Shown in pieces: positions 10,909-22,258 of a stretch of 64,000 nt of DNA. Position numbers and translations under genes: made by a program. The stretch is taken from positions 101,186,462 to 101,250,461 of the forward strand of contig OY856188.1 in NCBI GenBank assembly GCA_963693315.1. The letters are read 5' to 3'. Under the pieces are notes generated by a model. That model had not been told where the DNA came from, ran no database searches, and worked only from the letters and a program-made list of their open reading frames with translations. Position 1 is the first letter of the stretch. Each line of letters begins with the position of its first letter. Source of the DNA: Diogma glabrata (Eukaryota > Arthropoda > Insecta > Diptera > Cylindrotomidae).

Positions 10909-13900
10909 TTAAGCGTCCCGAACAGGATCTAGCTCTCCTTTGTATAAGGCCAATCTTTCCAAATGTGCTACTTTCGCTTTGCCTCGATGTTCTTTCTTAA
11001 TTCTATAAACCACGTCATTCAACTTGGTTATAATGTTGTAAGGTCCTTCCCATGCAGCTTGCAGTTTTGGTGATAACCCTCGTTTTCGTTGTGGGTTGTG
11101 TAGCCATACTAATTGTCCTTCTTCAAAACCTTTATTATTAGATCGTATATCATATGGGCTTTCATTTTATCACTGGTCAGTTGTATCTTCTGCCGAACAA
11201 GATTGTGAATATCCTCAAGGTTTTTCCTGATACGGTTGACGTATTCTTGCGCAGACAATGATGTTGATGGTACCGCTCCAAATTTGAGGTCACCAGGAAG
11301 TCTTAAATCACTTCCAAAAATAGTTTGAGCTGGTGTCATGGTCGTGGTGTCATGAACTGCTGATCTGTATGCCATCAAAAATAAAGGAATGTGTTGATCC
11401 CAGTTACGTTGATTCTTACTGACCACTTTTGCTAGAAATTCCTCCAAAGTAGCATTGAATCTCTCAACCATCCCATCTGACAGTGGGTGTGAAGCTGTCG
11501 TCCTCGTTTTGTTAATCCCCAGCATTTGACAAATTTCCTGGAATACAGCTGACTCGAAGTTCCGTCCCTGATCGGTGTGGATCTCCATAGGAACTCCATA
11601 GCGGCTAATCCAATTATTTATCACAGCTTCAGCGATTGTGGTTGCTTCCTGGTTGGGAATCGCACACACTTCCGGCCACTTACTGAAGTAGTCCATGATC
11701 ACAAGCACATATCTATTCTGATTATCAGTTGTTGGAAATGGTCCCGCTACATCCATTGCGATCCTTTCAAATGGAGCACCTACATTGTATTGCTTCATTT
11801 TTCCATGACTTCTTCGTGCGGGTCCTTTCACCGCCGCACATTTATCGCATTTTTGACACCACTCCACAATTGATTGCTGAGTCCCCGACCAGTAAAACCG
11901 TTGTCGTATTTTTGCAAGAGTCTTATTGATCCCAAGGTGACCTCCACTCGTTCCCTCGTGATACTCCTTCAGTGCTGCTTCTATTTTCCCTTTTGGTACC
12001 ACTGTAAGGGATTGCTTTATCTTGCCATCTGAGCTTTCCCATACCCTCTTTAAACATCCATTCTCTAGCTGGAGACTGTCCCATTGCGCCCAGTACGCCT
12101 TCAAAGTTGGAGTTTTATCAGCAATATCTCCCCATACTGGTTTGCAACCCTTTTCCTTGAACTCGATGATCGGTGCAAGATCCGGATCTTCTAATTGATC
12201 TCTCCTTATGGCTTCAGCAGTCCATTCATCGTCGGGTAGCACTTGTAGTAATCGGACATCGATGATGTTCTCCTTATTTTCTTGACGACTGCAATGCTTG
12301 CATTCAACTTGACAGGGTCGTCTCGATAATGCATCAGCGTTCCCATGTGCAGTACCCTTTCGATGTTCAATGTCCAAATCGTACGCCTGCAACCGTTCGA
12401 TCCAACGTGCTACTTGTCCCTCTGGATTTTTGAACTGGAGTAGCCATCTTAACGCACCATGGTCAGTTCTGAGATGAAATTTCTGACCATACAAGTATTT
12501 ATGAAAATGTTTGACGCATTCCATAATGGCCAATAACTTCCTCCGGGTAACACAATAATTTCGCTCCGGCTTTGATAACATTTTGGAGAAATAAGCTATC
12601 ACCTTTTCCTGACCATCTATTTTCTGCGACAATACTCCTCCTATACCTTCATTACTGGCATCAGTATCCAAAATAAACTGAACATTCGGTATAGGATAGG
12701 ACAGAATTGGAGCCGTACATAATCTCTTTCGGAGCTCCACAAATGCTTGTTCTTGAGGTTCATTCCATTCAAACGCCTTATCTTTTCTGATTAACTCATG
12801 CAGACTTTTGGCAACGGTGGCGAATCCTGGCACAAACCGTCTGTAATATGTGCACAATCCAAGGAAGCTTCGTAGTTCATGTAGGTTTTTCGGTCTTGGC
12901 CAGTTCATAACTGCTGCAATCTTGTCAGAATCTGTATGAATTCCCATTGCCGTAACCTTGTGTCCCAAATATTTTACTTCTTCCTTGAAAAGTGAACACT
13001 TTTTGGGGCTTAACTTTAAACCGGCTGCTTGCAACCTTTCCAGTACCTCCGCCAAGTTCCTCAAGTGGTCATCAAAGTCTTTTCCCATGACGATGATGTC
13101 ATCCAAATATACAAGGCATGTTTTCCAGTGCAAGCCTTTTAGTACCCGTTCCATTAATCTCTCGAAAGTTGCGGGAGCGTTGCATAACCCAAATGGCATG
13201 ACATTAAATTGCCATAGTCCATTCCCTACACTGAACGCTGTTTTCTCCCGATCTTCATCCGCAACTTCAACCTGCCAGTAACCACTCTGCAGATCCAGTG
13301 TTGAAAACAATCTTGAACCCGATAATGTATCCAGTGTATCATCAATCCTAGGCAAAGGGTAGCTATCCTTCTTCGTAACTATGTTTAGTTTTCTGTAATC
13401 AACACAAAATCTCAAGCTCCCATCTTTCTTGCCAACTAACACCACAGGTGAGCTCCAGGGACTGTCTGAAGACTCAATTACACCAGCTTCTTTCATATCT
13501 CTCAACATTTTATCAGCTTCCTCTCTTTAAGCTAATGGTAATCGTCTTGGTGCCTGGCGTATCGGCTTTTCTGCTCCGGTGTCAATACGATGTTTTACCA
13601 TATTGGTTCTGCCATTCCCTTCAGGTGTACTACAGAATACAGACTTGTGCTTTGTTGCGTGTTGCTTTCTTCTGTTCTTCTGAAAGCCCTTCTGTCCATT
13701 TCTGCACAAGTTGCTCCATTTCTGCCTTTTGTTGTTTTGTGTTGACCGAGCAATTGATGTTTTTCTGCTCGCACTTTATTATTTTAGCTACCTCTTCACA
13801 TTGTCCTATGATTGATCCTTTTTTCATTGTTTTCTGCGTATCTGACAGATTTAAAACTCTTACTGGTATTTTGTAATCAGCATCCGATCTAACTAAAGTT

Positions 13901-14517
13901 TTCCCTATAACGACTTCTTTAAAATTTTGATGTTCTTTGTTGGCTTCTACAACCCACAACCTGGGTGACCCAGAACCTCCTTCCAATTTTCCCCAAATGA
14001 TTGTTTCTGATTGGGGTGGCAGCTTTTCCCTGTGATCTAATATTATTCGACGAACACAATTTGAATATTCACCATTAAATTGGAGTGGCAACTCAACATT
14101 TCCGTACGTGAGTACTCCTTTTCCAGCATCAATAACGAATCCATTTGGCCTCATGAAGTCCATTCCCAGGATGACTTCATCCACAATGTCAGCTACAACC
14201 ACTTCATGTTGAAAGTGAGTATTCCCGATTTCAAAGTTGACCACTTTCTTTCCTTTAATACTTGCACTTTCGCCAGTAGTTGTCTGCATTCGGTATCTCT
14301 CTGCTGGTTTTAGTTTCCCTTTCACAACATCAGTGCGGACAATTGTATTTGTTGCTCCCGTATCTAACGTGATGAAACAACTTTTTCCATCAATATTAGC
14401 CCTAACAGTAAGGCTGTCACCTCTCCTTGTCAATCTCGATACGTGGATGAAGGTTATGGGGCAATCGGTTGTAGGAGCCAGCTTACGCCCCTTTAGGCTG
14501 ACTCGTTGTAGTTTAAC
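10909..14517 (-). pseudogene. pol: Pol polyprotein: protease, RT, RNase H, integrase (disrupted)
   Basis: Pol is entered by a -1 shift at 14,517 and ends at TAA 10,909. The protease is at 14,433-13,630 with the active-site triplet in LDTGATN and the ILGMDF flap-end motif. RT follows in another frame: the pre-RT RIDTG segment near 13,590, a nonsense codon TAA at 13,529-13,527, then an open frame 13,526-11,109. Counting from the methionine at 13,508, RT has YLDD at about 134-137, RNase H has DTDAS at about 281-285 and TDH near 348, and integrase has an HHCC zinc site (His 517, 524; Cys 551, 554 or 557) and the DDE triad near Asp 586, Asp 645 and Glu 681. The integrase tail with a GPY-type segment continues in a shifted frame from about 11,140 to 10,909. 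All catalytic residues are present. The inactivating changes are one frame change between 13,709 and 13,630, the nonsense codon, and the shift near 11,140. Confidence 0.9.
14475..14517 (-). promoter_or_regulatory. -1 ribosomal frameshift signal between gag and pol
   Basis: On the minus strand the nucleocapsid frame reads G TTA AAC at 14,517-14,511. Six bases later comes an 8-bp stem (GAGTCAGC at 14,504-14,497 pairing with GCTGGCTC at 14,482-14,475, one G-U pair) with a 14-base loop. The gag stop TAA lies in the loop. Slippage by -1 puts ribosomes in the protease frame, which is open through this point. GUUAAAC is a known functional slippery heptamer, for example in arteriviruses. Slippery site, spacer of six and stem are the classic arrangement, so this shift is programmed, unlike the other frame changes in the element. 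Confidence 0.8.
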
Positions 14518-16014
14518 TGACGCGGTGCTGCTCCATCGTCTTCTCTAGCTTGCTGCACCCGTTCTTCTGCTGGACGTCTCTGCATAGGCGATGCTGATCT
14601 TGCTCGTTTCCTTCTATTATCTCGACATTCTCTCGAAATATGGCCCAACTTGCCACATAACCAGCATCGAATCCTATCACTTCGAATACTTTCTCGTGCT
14701 CTGGGCTTGTAATTGTTATTATCATCAGCCAACTCTACCCGGCGTATTTTAATCGATGGTTTTATAATTTTGCTTGTGCAGTTTCATTTGTCAAGGCATA
14801 AGCAATAGTTTCAGCGAATGTTGGTTTTGGCGACAACATTACAGCTTTCCTTGTCTCAGGATCACGAATACCATCAGTAAACGCCTCGATCTTCATCTTC
14901 TCCATGAAATATGGTGGTGTATTTGAGTGTGCTAAATGAACAAGCCGCTCTACAGCCGAGGAATAATCCTGTAGAGATTCACCATTTCGTTGCAAGCGAC
15001 CTTTTAGCTCAATCCTGTATAATTCCTTTTTATGGTCGCTGCCATATTTTCGTTCCAATGCATTCATTACCTCAGCATAGCTTTTTCGGTCGTTTTCCGG
15101 CACCGCCTGTAATGCTTCAGCTGCTTCCCCCTTTATAGAGCAACTATCAATGCAGCAAGACGATTTTCGGCGTTCCAAACATTCTGATCTGCCGCCGTTT
15201 CAAACTGGAATTTAAAGATTCCGAACGATGTTGTTCCATCGTATGATGGTGGTTTTAATTTGATGTTTGCTACTTGATGTACCACCTGGGAAGTAACTTT
15301 AGTCGTCTCAACATCCTGCAACCGTTTTTCGAAATCATCAACTTTGGAAAGTACCTTTTTGTTTTCGTCAAGCACTTTTTGTTCTAATTCTTGGATTTCG
15401 CTTTGAATTTTCTCGACTTTTCCATCGAATGCCATTGACATTTGTAGAAGTTTCTCATCCAAATGTTGATGTATGCTAATATTCAACTCATTTATTTGCT
15501 GGTTTATCTCATTTTTATTTTCAGCCAATGTTGTAGTTATTTCTTCTTTGGTAGCAGCCATTTGTTGATTGATGTTACTGATTTCTTCCTTAGTTGCAGC
15601 CATTTGTTGATTGATGTTACTACTTTGTTGATCAAATTTTTGATTCAGTTCATCTTTATTGGCAACCATATTAGCGTTTACAACATCCAGTTTTTGATTC
15701 AAATTCAAATTTATCTGTTGACTGATGTTCAAACTCATTTGTTGCATCATAGCCATTAACTGCGTAAAATCACAATTTGCAGGTGGCAATGAAGATGTTG
15801 TTTCCGCAACAAAATTTTTCTCTTCATCAGCTGCTATTGAATCAGCATTTGTACTAATCACTCCAAACTGGTAACTTTCCACAACTACTCCACTAGCTTC
15901 CATAGCTTCTCGAAGCCGTATCGTCAATTCAGTTTTGTTGCCGGTTGTTGCCAATCCACGTTGTTCTAGTTCTTTCTTTAACTCAAGAACCTTCAAATCA
16001 CTTAATAAAACCAT
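14493..16014 (-). pseudogene. gag: Gag with N-terminal SAP domain and CCHC zinc knuckle (two frame breaks)
   Basis: The start is ATG at 16,014, only about 30 bases after the primer site. Residues 1-40 look like a SAP domain (DNA-binding helix-extended-loop-helix): LKVLELKKELEQRGL, then GNKTELTIRLREAM. Then comes a coiled-coil stretch with tandem INQQMAATKEEI repeats (about residues 120-160). Past residue 293 the frame changes by -1 near 15,140, where a 2-bp TA insertion is the simplest explanation, and the capsid-like part continues at 15,178-14,762. There is a second -1 change near 14,765, and then a nucleocapsid with one C-X2-C-X4-H-X4-C knuckle (14,732-14,493) and basic residues. Gag binds and packages element RNA. 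The SAP domain suggests binding to AT-rich DNA or chromatin, which is inference. Confidence 0.8.
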
Positions 16015-16032
16015 TATTAACAGCTAACTAAT

Positions 16033-16047
16033 CCGCCGATGTCACCA
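16033..16047 (-). promoter_or_regulatory. Primer binding site
   Basis: One base inside the 5' LTR the minus strand reads TGGTGACATCGGCGG. TGG complements the CCA end of a tRNA. The first seven bases (TGGTGAC) match the complement of the insect tRNA-Trp 3' end as I recall it, but the rest does not, so the primer tRNA is uncertain. Confidence 0.45.
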
Positions 16048-16048
16048 A

Positions 16049-16737
16049 TGTTACGTTTTTCCAACCTTACTTCGAATTGGCCTTACCCTCAATTCGATAA
16101 ACGTAATTCCCAATCTCTTCCTGAGTTCGATCACTGATTAGTTAGCACAAACACCAGGTTTTATTAAGTATTCAACACCTTAATTGTTTCACAACAACAG
16201 GAAAACAATACAGCAAACAATATTCTTGACTAGAATATTCTTCCAACAGCTTCCGAAACTCCAACGGTTGATTGTAGAAATTTCCAGTAATAGAACGTTT
16301 AAAATAATACACAAAATATTTCTACTCAATAAAACTTAAAACTTTATTCACAAATTTAAAGATCACTTTTATAAATTTTAACTTCACTATCGCAGGTTTA
16401 AAATAAACTAATTTAAATATCACTTTTATAATTTTAACTTCACTATCGCAGGTTTAAAATAAAACTAATTAAAAACTACAAGAAGTAATTTTCTTATATA
16501 CCTTCTGCAATACTTCTAGATAATTCGACATCACTTTCCAGAAACCTTGAGAAAATATTAGAATATTCGATTATTTTACGTTATGTTGATTTGATTCATA
16601 AAATCGTTTATGTTGACCCTATTTCTAAGAAGAGACAACAACAACAATATTCATTTCATTAATCTGTTGTAGTATTTTGTTGATTTGATTTTCCTAGAAG
16701 TAACCGTAATCGTCTAGATTTTTCTGTAATCGTAACA
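16049..16737 (-). repeat. 5' LTR of the Gypsy element (689 bp)
   Basis: It starts TGTTACG at 16,049 and ends CGTAACA at 16,737 on the plus strand; ATAT follows. It carries two copies of the 56-bp unit instead of three. For the minus-strand element this is the promoter LTR. Confidence 0.95.
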
Positions 16738-17009
16738 ATATTGTTGATTTAACAAAATCATAAACAAATTTAAGAAATTTAAACCTAAACTATACGACAC
16801 TTTCTCCATTTCCAACTTGGTAGTATAATATTTTGATGTGTAACATATATTTTTTCGTGTGCAATAAATATTTCCGCAGGAGAAATCAACTATTTAGGTG
16901 ACCATTTTTTTTCAATGAAAAGTAGGGCAAAAAACTTTAAGAACGGAAATATTAGTTTAAATAAAAACTACTCGCCGTTTTTGTTCAATTTTAAATGCAA
17001 TTTTTCGGG

Positions 17010-17720
17010 TCCGCATCATAGCATCGAAAAATCAAATCATCGAATCGTGTTAAAGAATCGAAAATCTTTTAAAATTGGGTTTGAAATTTAAAAATCATTT
17101 TTTTTTTTTTAATAAAATGTGATGTGTAGTAGGCATTACAATATGTGTCACAACAACACATAAAAACCTTTTAAGACCAAGGTCCCACAACAACATGCGT
17201 TCTAAGGATGTTAATGGACGCAAATCTGTTTTTTTTTGTTTTTTTTAATATTTTTTGTTAAATAATGGACAACTAAACTATAAATCCTATCACATATAAA
17301 ATATGACATAGGCCAATATTTCGTGATAGGATAGGGAAAATAAAAATAAAATAAGAGATAAAAAGCAAATTTGTTTTAAAAATTTGCAGGAACAAAACTA
17401 AAATTGGTTTGCCAATAGTCCAGCTAATGGCATAATCCTTGATTATGGGACGCAGTATATTTTTCAATGATTAAAGCTCAGATATATAGTTATATGAAAG
17501 CTCGTTTCTTCGAGCAAGCTACAGCGTTCCATTTTGATTAGATCGAAATATCGTTAAAAAAGCTCATTGCATCGAAACATCACCGAGAATCATATATGTA
17601 ATCGAAAATTTTATTCATAAATTCGAAAAATCACTTGATCAGAATTCGTAACATAGAATAAGAAAATCATATTATCGAAATATCATAACATCGAAAATTT
17701 TCGATATAATTAATAAATCA
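17010..17720. repeat. Degenerate TCGA-rich repeat with an embedded LINE 3' piece
   Basis: Short motifs of the type ATCGAAAAATC and AATATCGAAA recur at 17,020-17,070 and 17,530-17,710. Between them 17,140-17,530 is an inverted copy of 28,500-28,850 (shared TATGACATA..GGATAGG and AAGAGATAAAAAG segments). Its part at 17,140-17,240 is also the reversed 3' end of the LINE at 46,240-46,330. The rest of 16,742-18,790 holds no gene that I can support. Confidence 0.5.
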
Positions 17721-18929
17721 TTCCTATTGGAAATAGGGTATACCCTACTCAGTGCTACAGTCTTACCGCTTCGAAAAATATTCGATTTTGAAAAAAAAAT
17801 TACTTTTTGTAAGTTCTATTGTTTTTCCAAATAAAAGATCTTTCAAATAAAATGAACAGTCCTTAAATTTAAAAAATAATTTTAACTGTAATGAAAACTA
17901 CAAGTATATAAGGGTAGGCGCCACCCAAGTCGAAATTTAACTACTCATTAAAACCTAAAGATTCTACTATTTAAAATAACCTCTACATAGCTCCTCTAAT
18001 AGCGAGTTATCGGAAAAATCCCGTTTGAGTTGTTAAATAGGCGTTAAAAATAAATTTAAAATATACTCCTGTTTTAGTCCTAAATAAACTAAAAACTCAT
18101 TAGGTCCTACTATTTCTACTAAATATGTTTATTCTATCTATTTTGTAGATATAATATTTAGATTTTGTTACGCATTTTGATACTTATTAGCATTGGCGTA
18201 ACTAGGAAATTGTTCTAGGGTGTGCCTGGCCCTGTAATATTACTGAGTAATAACGGATGTTGCAATTTGAGGTTAATTTTATAATTTACTGTCATTTATA
18301 TTTTTTTTGCTAGGTTATTTATGTTTGGTTAGGCTAGGTTGCAGTTACTGTCACAAAACACAACATCAGGACGACATACTAAGACCAAAATAGGTTGGTT
18401 GTGATACCAAAGGATCTCGTTCCCCTACTTTAACCTTTTTGGAGCTTCTAATGAAGCTAATGAATCAGTATTTGCGAGATTTTATAATTACTCAGGTCGG
18501 TGAGAGATTTAAATGTGGACGTTCCAAAACGAATTTGCTGTATAATGGGCCAATGATGGACGCGTGTAAAGTAGATGAAACGCTGGTTCCTCCATGAAAA
18601 AAAAATGAAGCAGACTTATATAGGGGTTTTTGGAACAGCCAAAATAAATAAAATGGATTTATAAGTCAAACTTTATACGTCAATTGCATTACAATTAATT
18701 TTAACATTAACGATAAATTTATCCCGAAAACACAAAAGCAATTTTATAAAAACCGTAAGCAACCAAAATAAAATAGTTATTTTCTACGATAGTGCAAAAA
18801 GTGACTATTTTTTGCACTATGTACTGTGCCAAAAGTTTAATTTTTTCCACTAGTGCAAAAAAGTAACTTATTTTTTGCAAAAACACTTCGGATTATCAAT
18901 CAATTTTTTGGTAAACAAATTAAAAAAAA

Positions 18930-18995
18930 AAACACCAGCACCGAGAATCGAACCCGAACTTTTCGGACGGTATCTTAACCATCAAGGCATTGAAA
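18930..18995 (-). repeat. tRNA-derived segment, possible SINE head
   Basis: On the minus strand GATGGTTAAGATACC resembles an A box and GGTTCGATTCT a B box (10 of 11 to consensus), followed by a run of ten T. The anticodon arm is missing, so this is not a functional tRNA gene. Confidence 0.35.
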
Positions 18996-19204
18996 AAAAA
19001 GTCAAAACATATTTAGTTACTTTATTACTTGAATTTGTGATCAAAATTCAAATAGTGAAAAAGTACCTATATAGATATTATAAATACAAAAATCCGCTTG
19101 AAAGGTAGCGATGAAATAACACAGAATTGAAAGATTTTTTCTACATTTTTTTCTACTTCTAAGAAACTATTACTTTCTGCACTCCTTCAAATTAAGTTGA
19201 AACA

Positions 19205-20318
19205 GCAAATGAAGCAACCGCAGATTTACTACACGATAAATCTAAAAAAGTTTATGACATTTGTTATAAACGGTTTATAGACGGGTGTGAGACAAAGGCG
19301 GTTGGAAATATTACAGAAAACGTCGTCCTTGCTTATTTAAAAGAAAAGTCAGAAATACTTAAGCTATCGACCTTATGGTCAGAATACTAAATATTAAAGG
19401 CTACACTTTTAATTAATAAGAATGTAGAAATTCGACATTTTCAAAAATTAATTCCATTTTTAAAGAAGAAGTCAGTAGGATGCCATCCCAAAAAATCAAA
19501 AAATTTTCTCAAAAGAAGAATTTGACAAATTTTTAGTGGAAGCTAGATAATAAATATTTAATGATGAAGGTAACACATGAAAATGATGTTTTTTTTAACT
19601 TCTTACTTTCTGTGTTTTTTTAGATAGTTGCAGTATTTGGCATTGCAGGAGCATGCCGCAGGGACCAATTGCAGAAACTTACATAAAATGATATTAATGA
19701 CATGGCTTCTATCATAACTGTAAAAATTCCAGACAGCAAGACAAACAAACCTCGATCAGTTGTAATAAGCGGTAAAATAAGATCTTTTAATTTTGTTGAA
19801 ATGTATCGGAAATATGCATCCCTTCGTCCCCAACCAACAAGTCACAATAGATTTTTTATTAGGTACTATGACGGAAAAAACCCGTTGGCGTAAATACTTT
19901 TGGCAAAATCCCAAGTGATATTACCAAATATTTAAATATTGAAAACCAAATGGAATATACGGGACACTGCTTTCGCAGATTTTCTGCAACTTTATTAGTG
20001 AAATCAGGAGCAGATAAATTAACATTAAAACGTCATGGAGGGTGGAACTCCTCAACTGTAGCGGATGGCTAGATCAAGGAGTCAATTTCCAAAAAAACAA
20101 AAATAGCTGCTCAAATTCTAGAAGGTGAACCAAGTACCAGTACCGGAAGCTTCACAGTCCGAAAAGGAGCTGTTTTAAGTGAAGAACCTGATGAGACATC
20201 CACAAGTAGAAATAAAACCAAAATTCAAAAAATCAGTGGAAATGAAGTTTGTCCATCACTAGCAATTGTAAATTGCTCTAACTGCGATATTAAAATTGAA
20301 ATCAACTCAAAAACGTAA
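19205..20318 (+). pseudogene. Crypton tyrosine recombinase pseudogene
   Basis: The N-terminal core-binding part reads KKVYDICYKRF, ENVVLAYLKEKSE and LSTLWSEY. A 54-nt intron (19,570-19,623, GTAACA...TTTTTTTAG) splits the gene before a FGIAGACRRDQL block that carries the first catalytic arginine. C-terminal blocks are GHCFRRFSATLL (His-x-x-Arg) and RHGGWNSSTV (the His/Trp position). The catalytic tyrosine, expected eight or so residues after HGGW, is a TAG stop at 20,070-20,072. The protein ends SNCDIKIEINSKT with TAA at 20,316. Other lesions are stops after WSEY and after KLT (TAA) and frameshifts near 19,500 and 19,885. The enzyme would cut and rejoin DNA through a covalent phosphotyrosine; this copy cannot. 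Confidence 0.8.
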
Positions 20319-20417
20319 AATTAGTACATAGTTTTTGTTGTAGTTACCTACTTATTGTAAAATACTCTAATAAGATTTGATATAAAAACATATTTTATTT
20401 TGATCGGAGAAAAAATG

Positions 20418-20543
20418 TTGTGTGCAACACGTGCAAAAAGCATATTTGTTGCACTCAGCATAGTTGCAGCTCTCGACTTCGTCTCGAGCTGCAAACTTCA
20501 TGCATCGTGTAACACATATGCTCTTTTTGCACTAGTTACACAA
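20418..20543. repeat. 126-bp imperfect palindrome
   Basis: The arms TTGTGTGCAAC..GTGCAAAAAG and CTTTTTGCAC..GTTACACAA pair, then CATATTTGTTGCAC with GTGTAACACATATG, then GTTGCAGCTC with GAGCTGCAAAC around a short centre at about 20,480. It lies 100 bases beyond the Crypton stop codon. Confidence 0.8.
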
Positions 20544-20589
20544 ATAACTATATTGACACCTAAATTCAAAAAATTTAAACACAGGAAAA

Positions 20590-20686
20590 AAGCTGATTTT
20601 TTTCATGATAAATGAGTGCGTTTAATATTATTTTTAGTTAAAAAAACTCATGATTTTTTATATCACAAAGTCTATACCGAACACGA
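20590..20686. repeat. Orphan copy of the Harbinger right end
   Basis: The sequence from ATGATAAATGAGTGCGTT to CCGAACACGAGG parallels the right terminus of the Harbinger element at 23,280-23,370 (GTGATAAATGAGTGCGTT ... CCGAACACTAGG). No left end or gene goes with it. It is a remnant of a related copy. Confidence 0.7.
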
Positions 20687-21225
20687 GGAATATATACTGC
20701 AGAGTGCGAATATCTGACATTTGAATTTACGATATGCCTACCACTGAGTATAGAACATAGAGCATGCCCATTTTCAATTGAATGATTTTTTTATGTAATT
20801 GATTATTCAATACACTCCTACCTAGTCATAATTTATTGAATAAGCCTAAACAACTTTTAAGTATTAATAGAACATTTTTGAAAATTTAGATTAATAACTT
20901 TTAGTGGATTGGAACAATAACTTGGTTTATTCAAATAATAAGTAATAATTGTTTGTTTTAACAATTTTATTATGGAATCAATAACTTTATCCGATAACTT
21001 TTTGATATTTTTTCGATTAATAACGATTAATTATTGAAACAATAACGTTTTTTAGTGAATATTGAAAGTGTTCGGTCGTGCAATATCATAATAAATATCA
21101 CGATATTATACGTCATTTTTTTTGCTGCTATCTTCACTTCGTTGAATTTTACGTCAAACGGGACCGAACAACCAAAATAAAAAAAAAAATTAGTACCATG
21201 GTTTTAGAATCGAGTTTTTGTAAAT

Positions 21226-22142
21226 GTGACACCAAAAACTCGGGTGTATATGTTTTTATGGTACTTGGCTAATAATGAAACATTTCGCCAAATAGGGGAT
21301 CGTTTTGGATTCAGTCGGAGCCACACATATGATATCATCGTTGAAATGACTTTATTTATGGCAAATGAATCCAGTAAATTCATAAAGTGGCCATACTTAA
21401 ACGAGCAAAAAATATATCAGCTGGGTTCAAATCGATTAGTAATATCGATAATATAATTGGAGCTATCGACTGCACGCATATAGAGATACCTTGGCCTCAA
21501 CACCACCAACAAGATTCTTATAATAGGAAAAAATATCATAATAGATTTTTATAATATTAAAATATAAACAGCTTACAGATGCAGGCAACAGTAGATCACA
21601 ACAAAAAATTTACTAGTGTCTATGTTGGAGAACCCGGATCTATGCATGATGCACGGGTATTGAGACGATCCAAATTATTTAAAGACTTATGTGAAAGACA
21701 GCAACAAATGGTTCTACGGAAAGGATTTTTATTGGGCGATCTTGCCTATCCGAAAACATATGCATGGTTAGTTACCCCATTCAAAATTAGTCAAGGGATG
21801 AGTAACCAGAAACGACAATTTAATAAGCGTCATTCCACATCAAGGATAGTTGTTGAGCAAGCATTTGGCTTATTGAAGTCTCGTTTTCGACGTCTTCAAA
21901 AATTCAGTAATATTAAAAAGAAATTAATCATATTACTTGTGTTGAGTGCTTGTAGCCTTCACAATCTTTGTATAGATTGTGATGATCGAGATGTAGAAGA
22001 AGCAGACCAAACGTCCCAAAATGATAATCCATCATCAGTAAGTGCATATAACCACGATGAAGAAATTCAGAGCAGTCAGATGACAGAACGAATTGCTACA
22101 AGAATTAATTCAGAAAAACATAATAACATAATTGAAACATAA
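21226..22142 (+). pseudogene. Harbinger DDE transposase (HARBI1-like), disrupted
   Basis: The helix-turn-helix-like N-terminal part (TFRQIGDRFGFSRSHTYDII) is followed after a frame change near 21,430 by IGAIDCTHIEIPWP with the first Asp, then after stops near 21,550 by the segment 21,579-22,142. That segment has VDHNKKFTSVYVGEPGSMHD, LLGDLAYP with the second Asp, and RIVVEQAFGLLKSRFRRL with the Glu. So all three DDE residues survive but on different frames. The first codons have no ATG in frame (the stretch opens after TAG at 21,205), and the usual N-terminal 60 or so residues are missing. AATAAA-like A-rich sequence follows the stop. The enzyme would cut at the element's ends with help from the Myb-like partner. 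Confidence 0.85.
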
Positions 22143-22258
22143 TTGTTTATTTACTTTTATATAATTGTATTATAAAATTTATTTGAAAAAAACACTGTCT
22201 TTATTTTCATAAAAATACTTATAAAATAATTTTTTATGGTTTGATACTAATTAAACTT

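Larger units (their letters stand above)
10154..16737 (-). mobile_element. Complete Ty3/Gypsy LTR retrotransposon (6,584 bp)
   Basis: Two LTRs flank gag and pol on the minus strand, in the order SAP domain-Gag, nucleocapsid, protease, reverse transcriptase, RNase H, integrase. No envelope gene is present. The LTR ends are TGTTACG and CGTAACA (7-bp inverted repeats) and the target duplication is ATAT. The two LTRs differ only by one 56-bp repeat unit, one single-base indel and one substitution that I could see, so the insertion is recent. Despite this the coding part has two unexpected frame changes in gag and, in pol, one frame change between protease and RT, one nonsense codon and one frame change near the integrase end. 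Either a recent mother copy was already dead, or some of these are sequence errors. Confidence 0.95.
18791..20543 (+). mobile_element. Decayed Crypton (tyrosine recombinase transposon)
   Basis: The recombinase pseudogene at 19,205-20,318 is flanked on both sides by GTGCAAAAA hairpins (18,791-18,885 and 20,418-20,543). These mark the element's approximate limits. Cryptons integrate by tyrosine recombination and lack long inverted repeats, so exact ends cannot be read here. No direct flanking repeat was recognised. Confidence 0.6.

Noticed and set aside
12958..13876. Plus-strand open frames across the Gypsy pol region
   Set aside because: They are antisense readings of the minus-strand pol gene.
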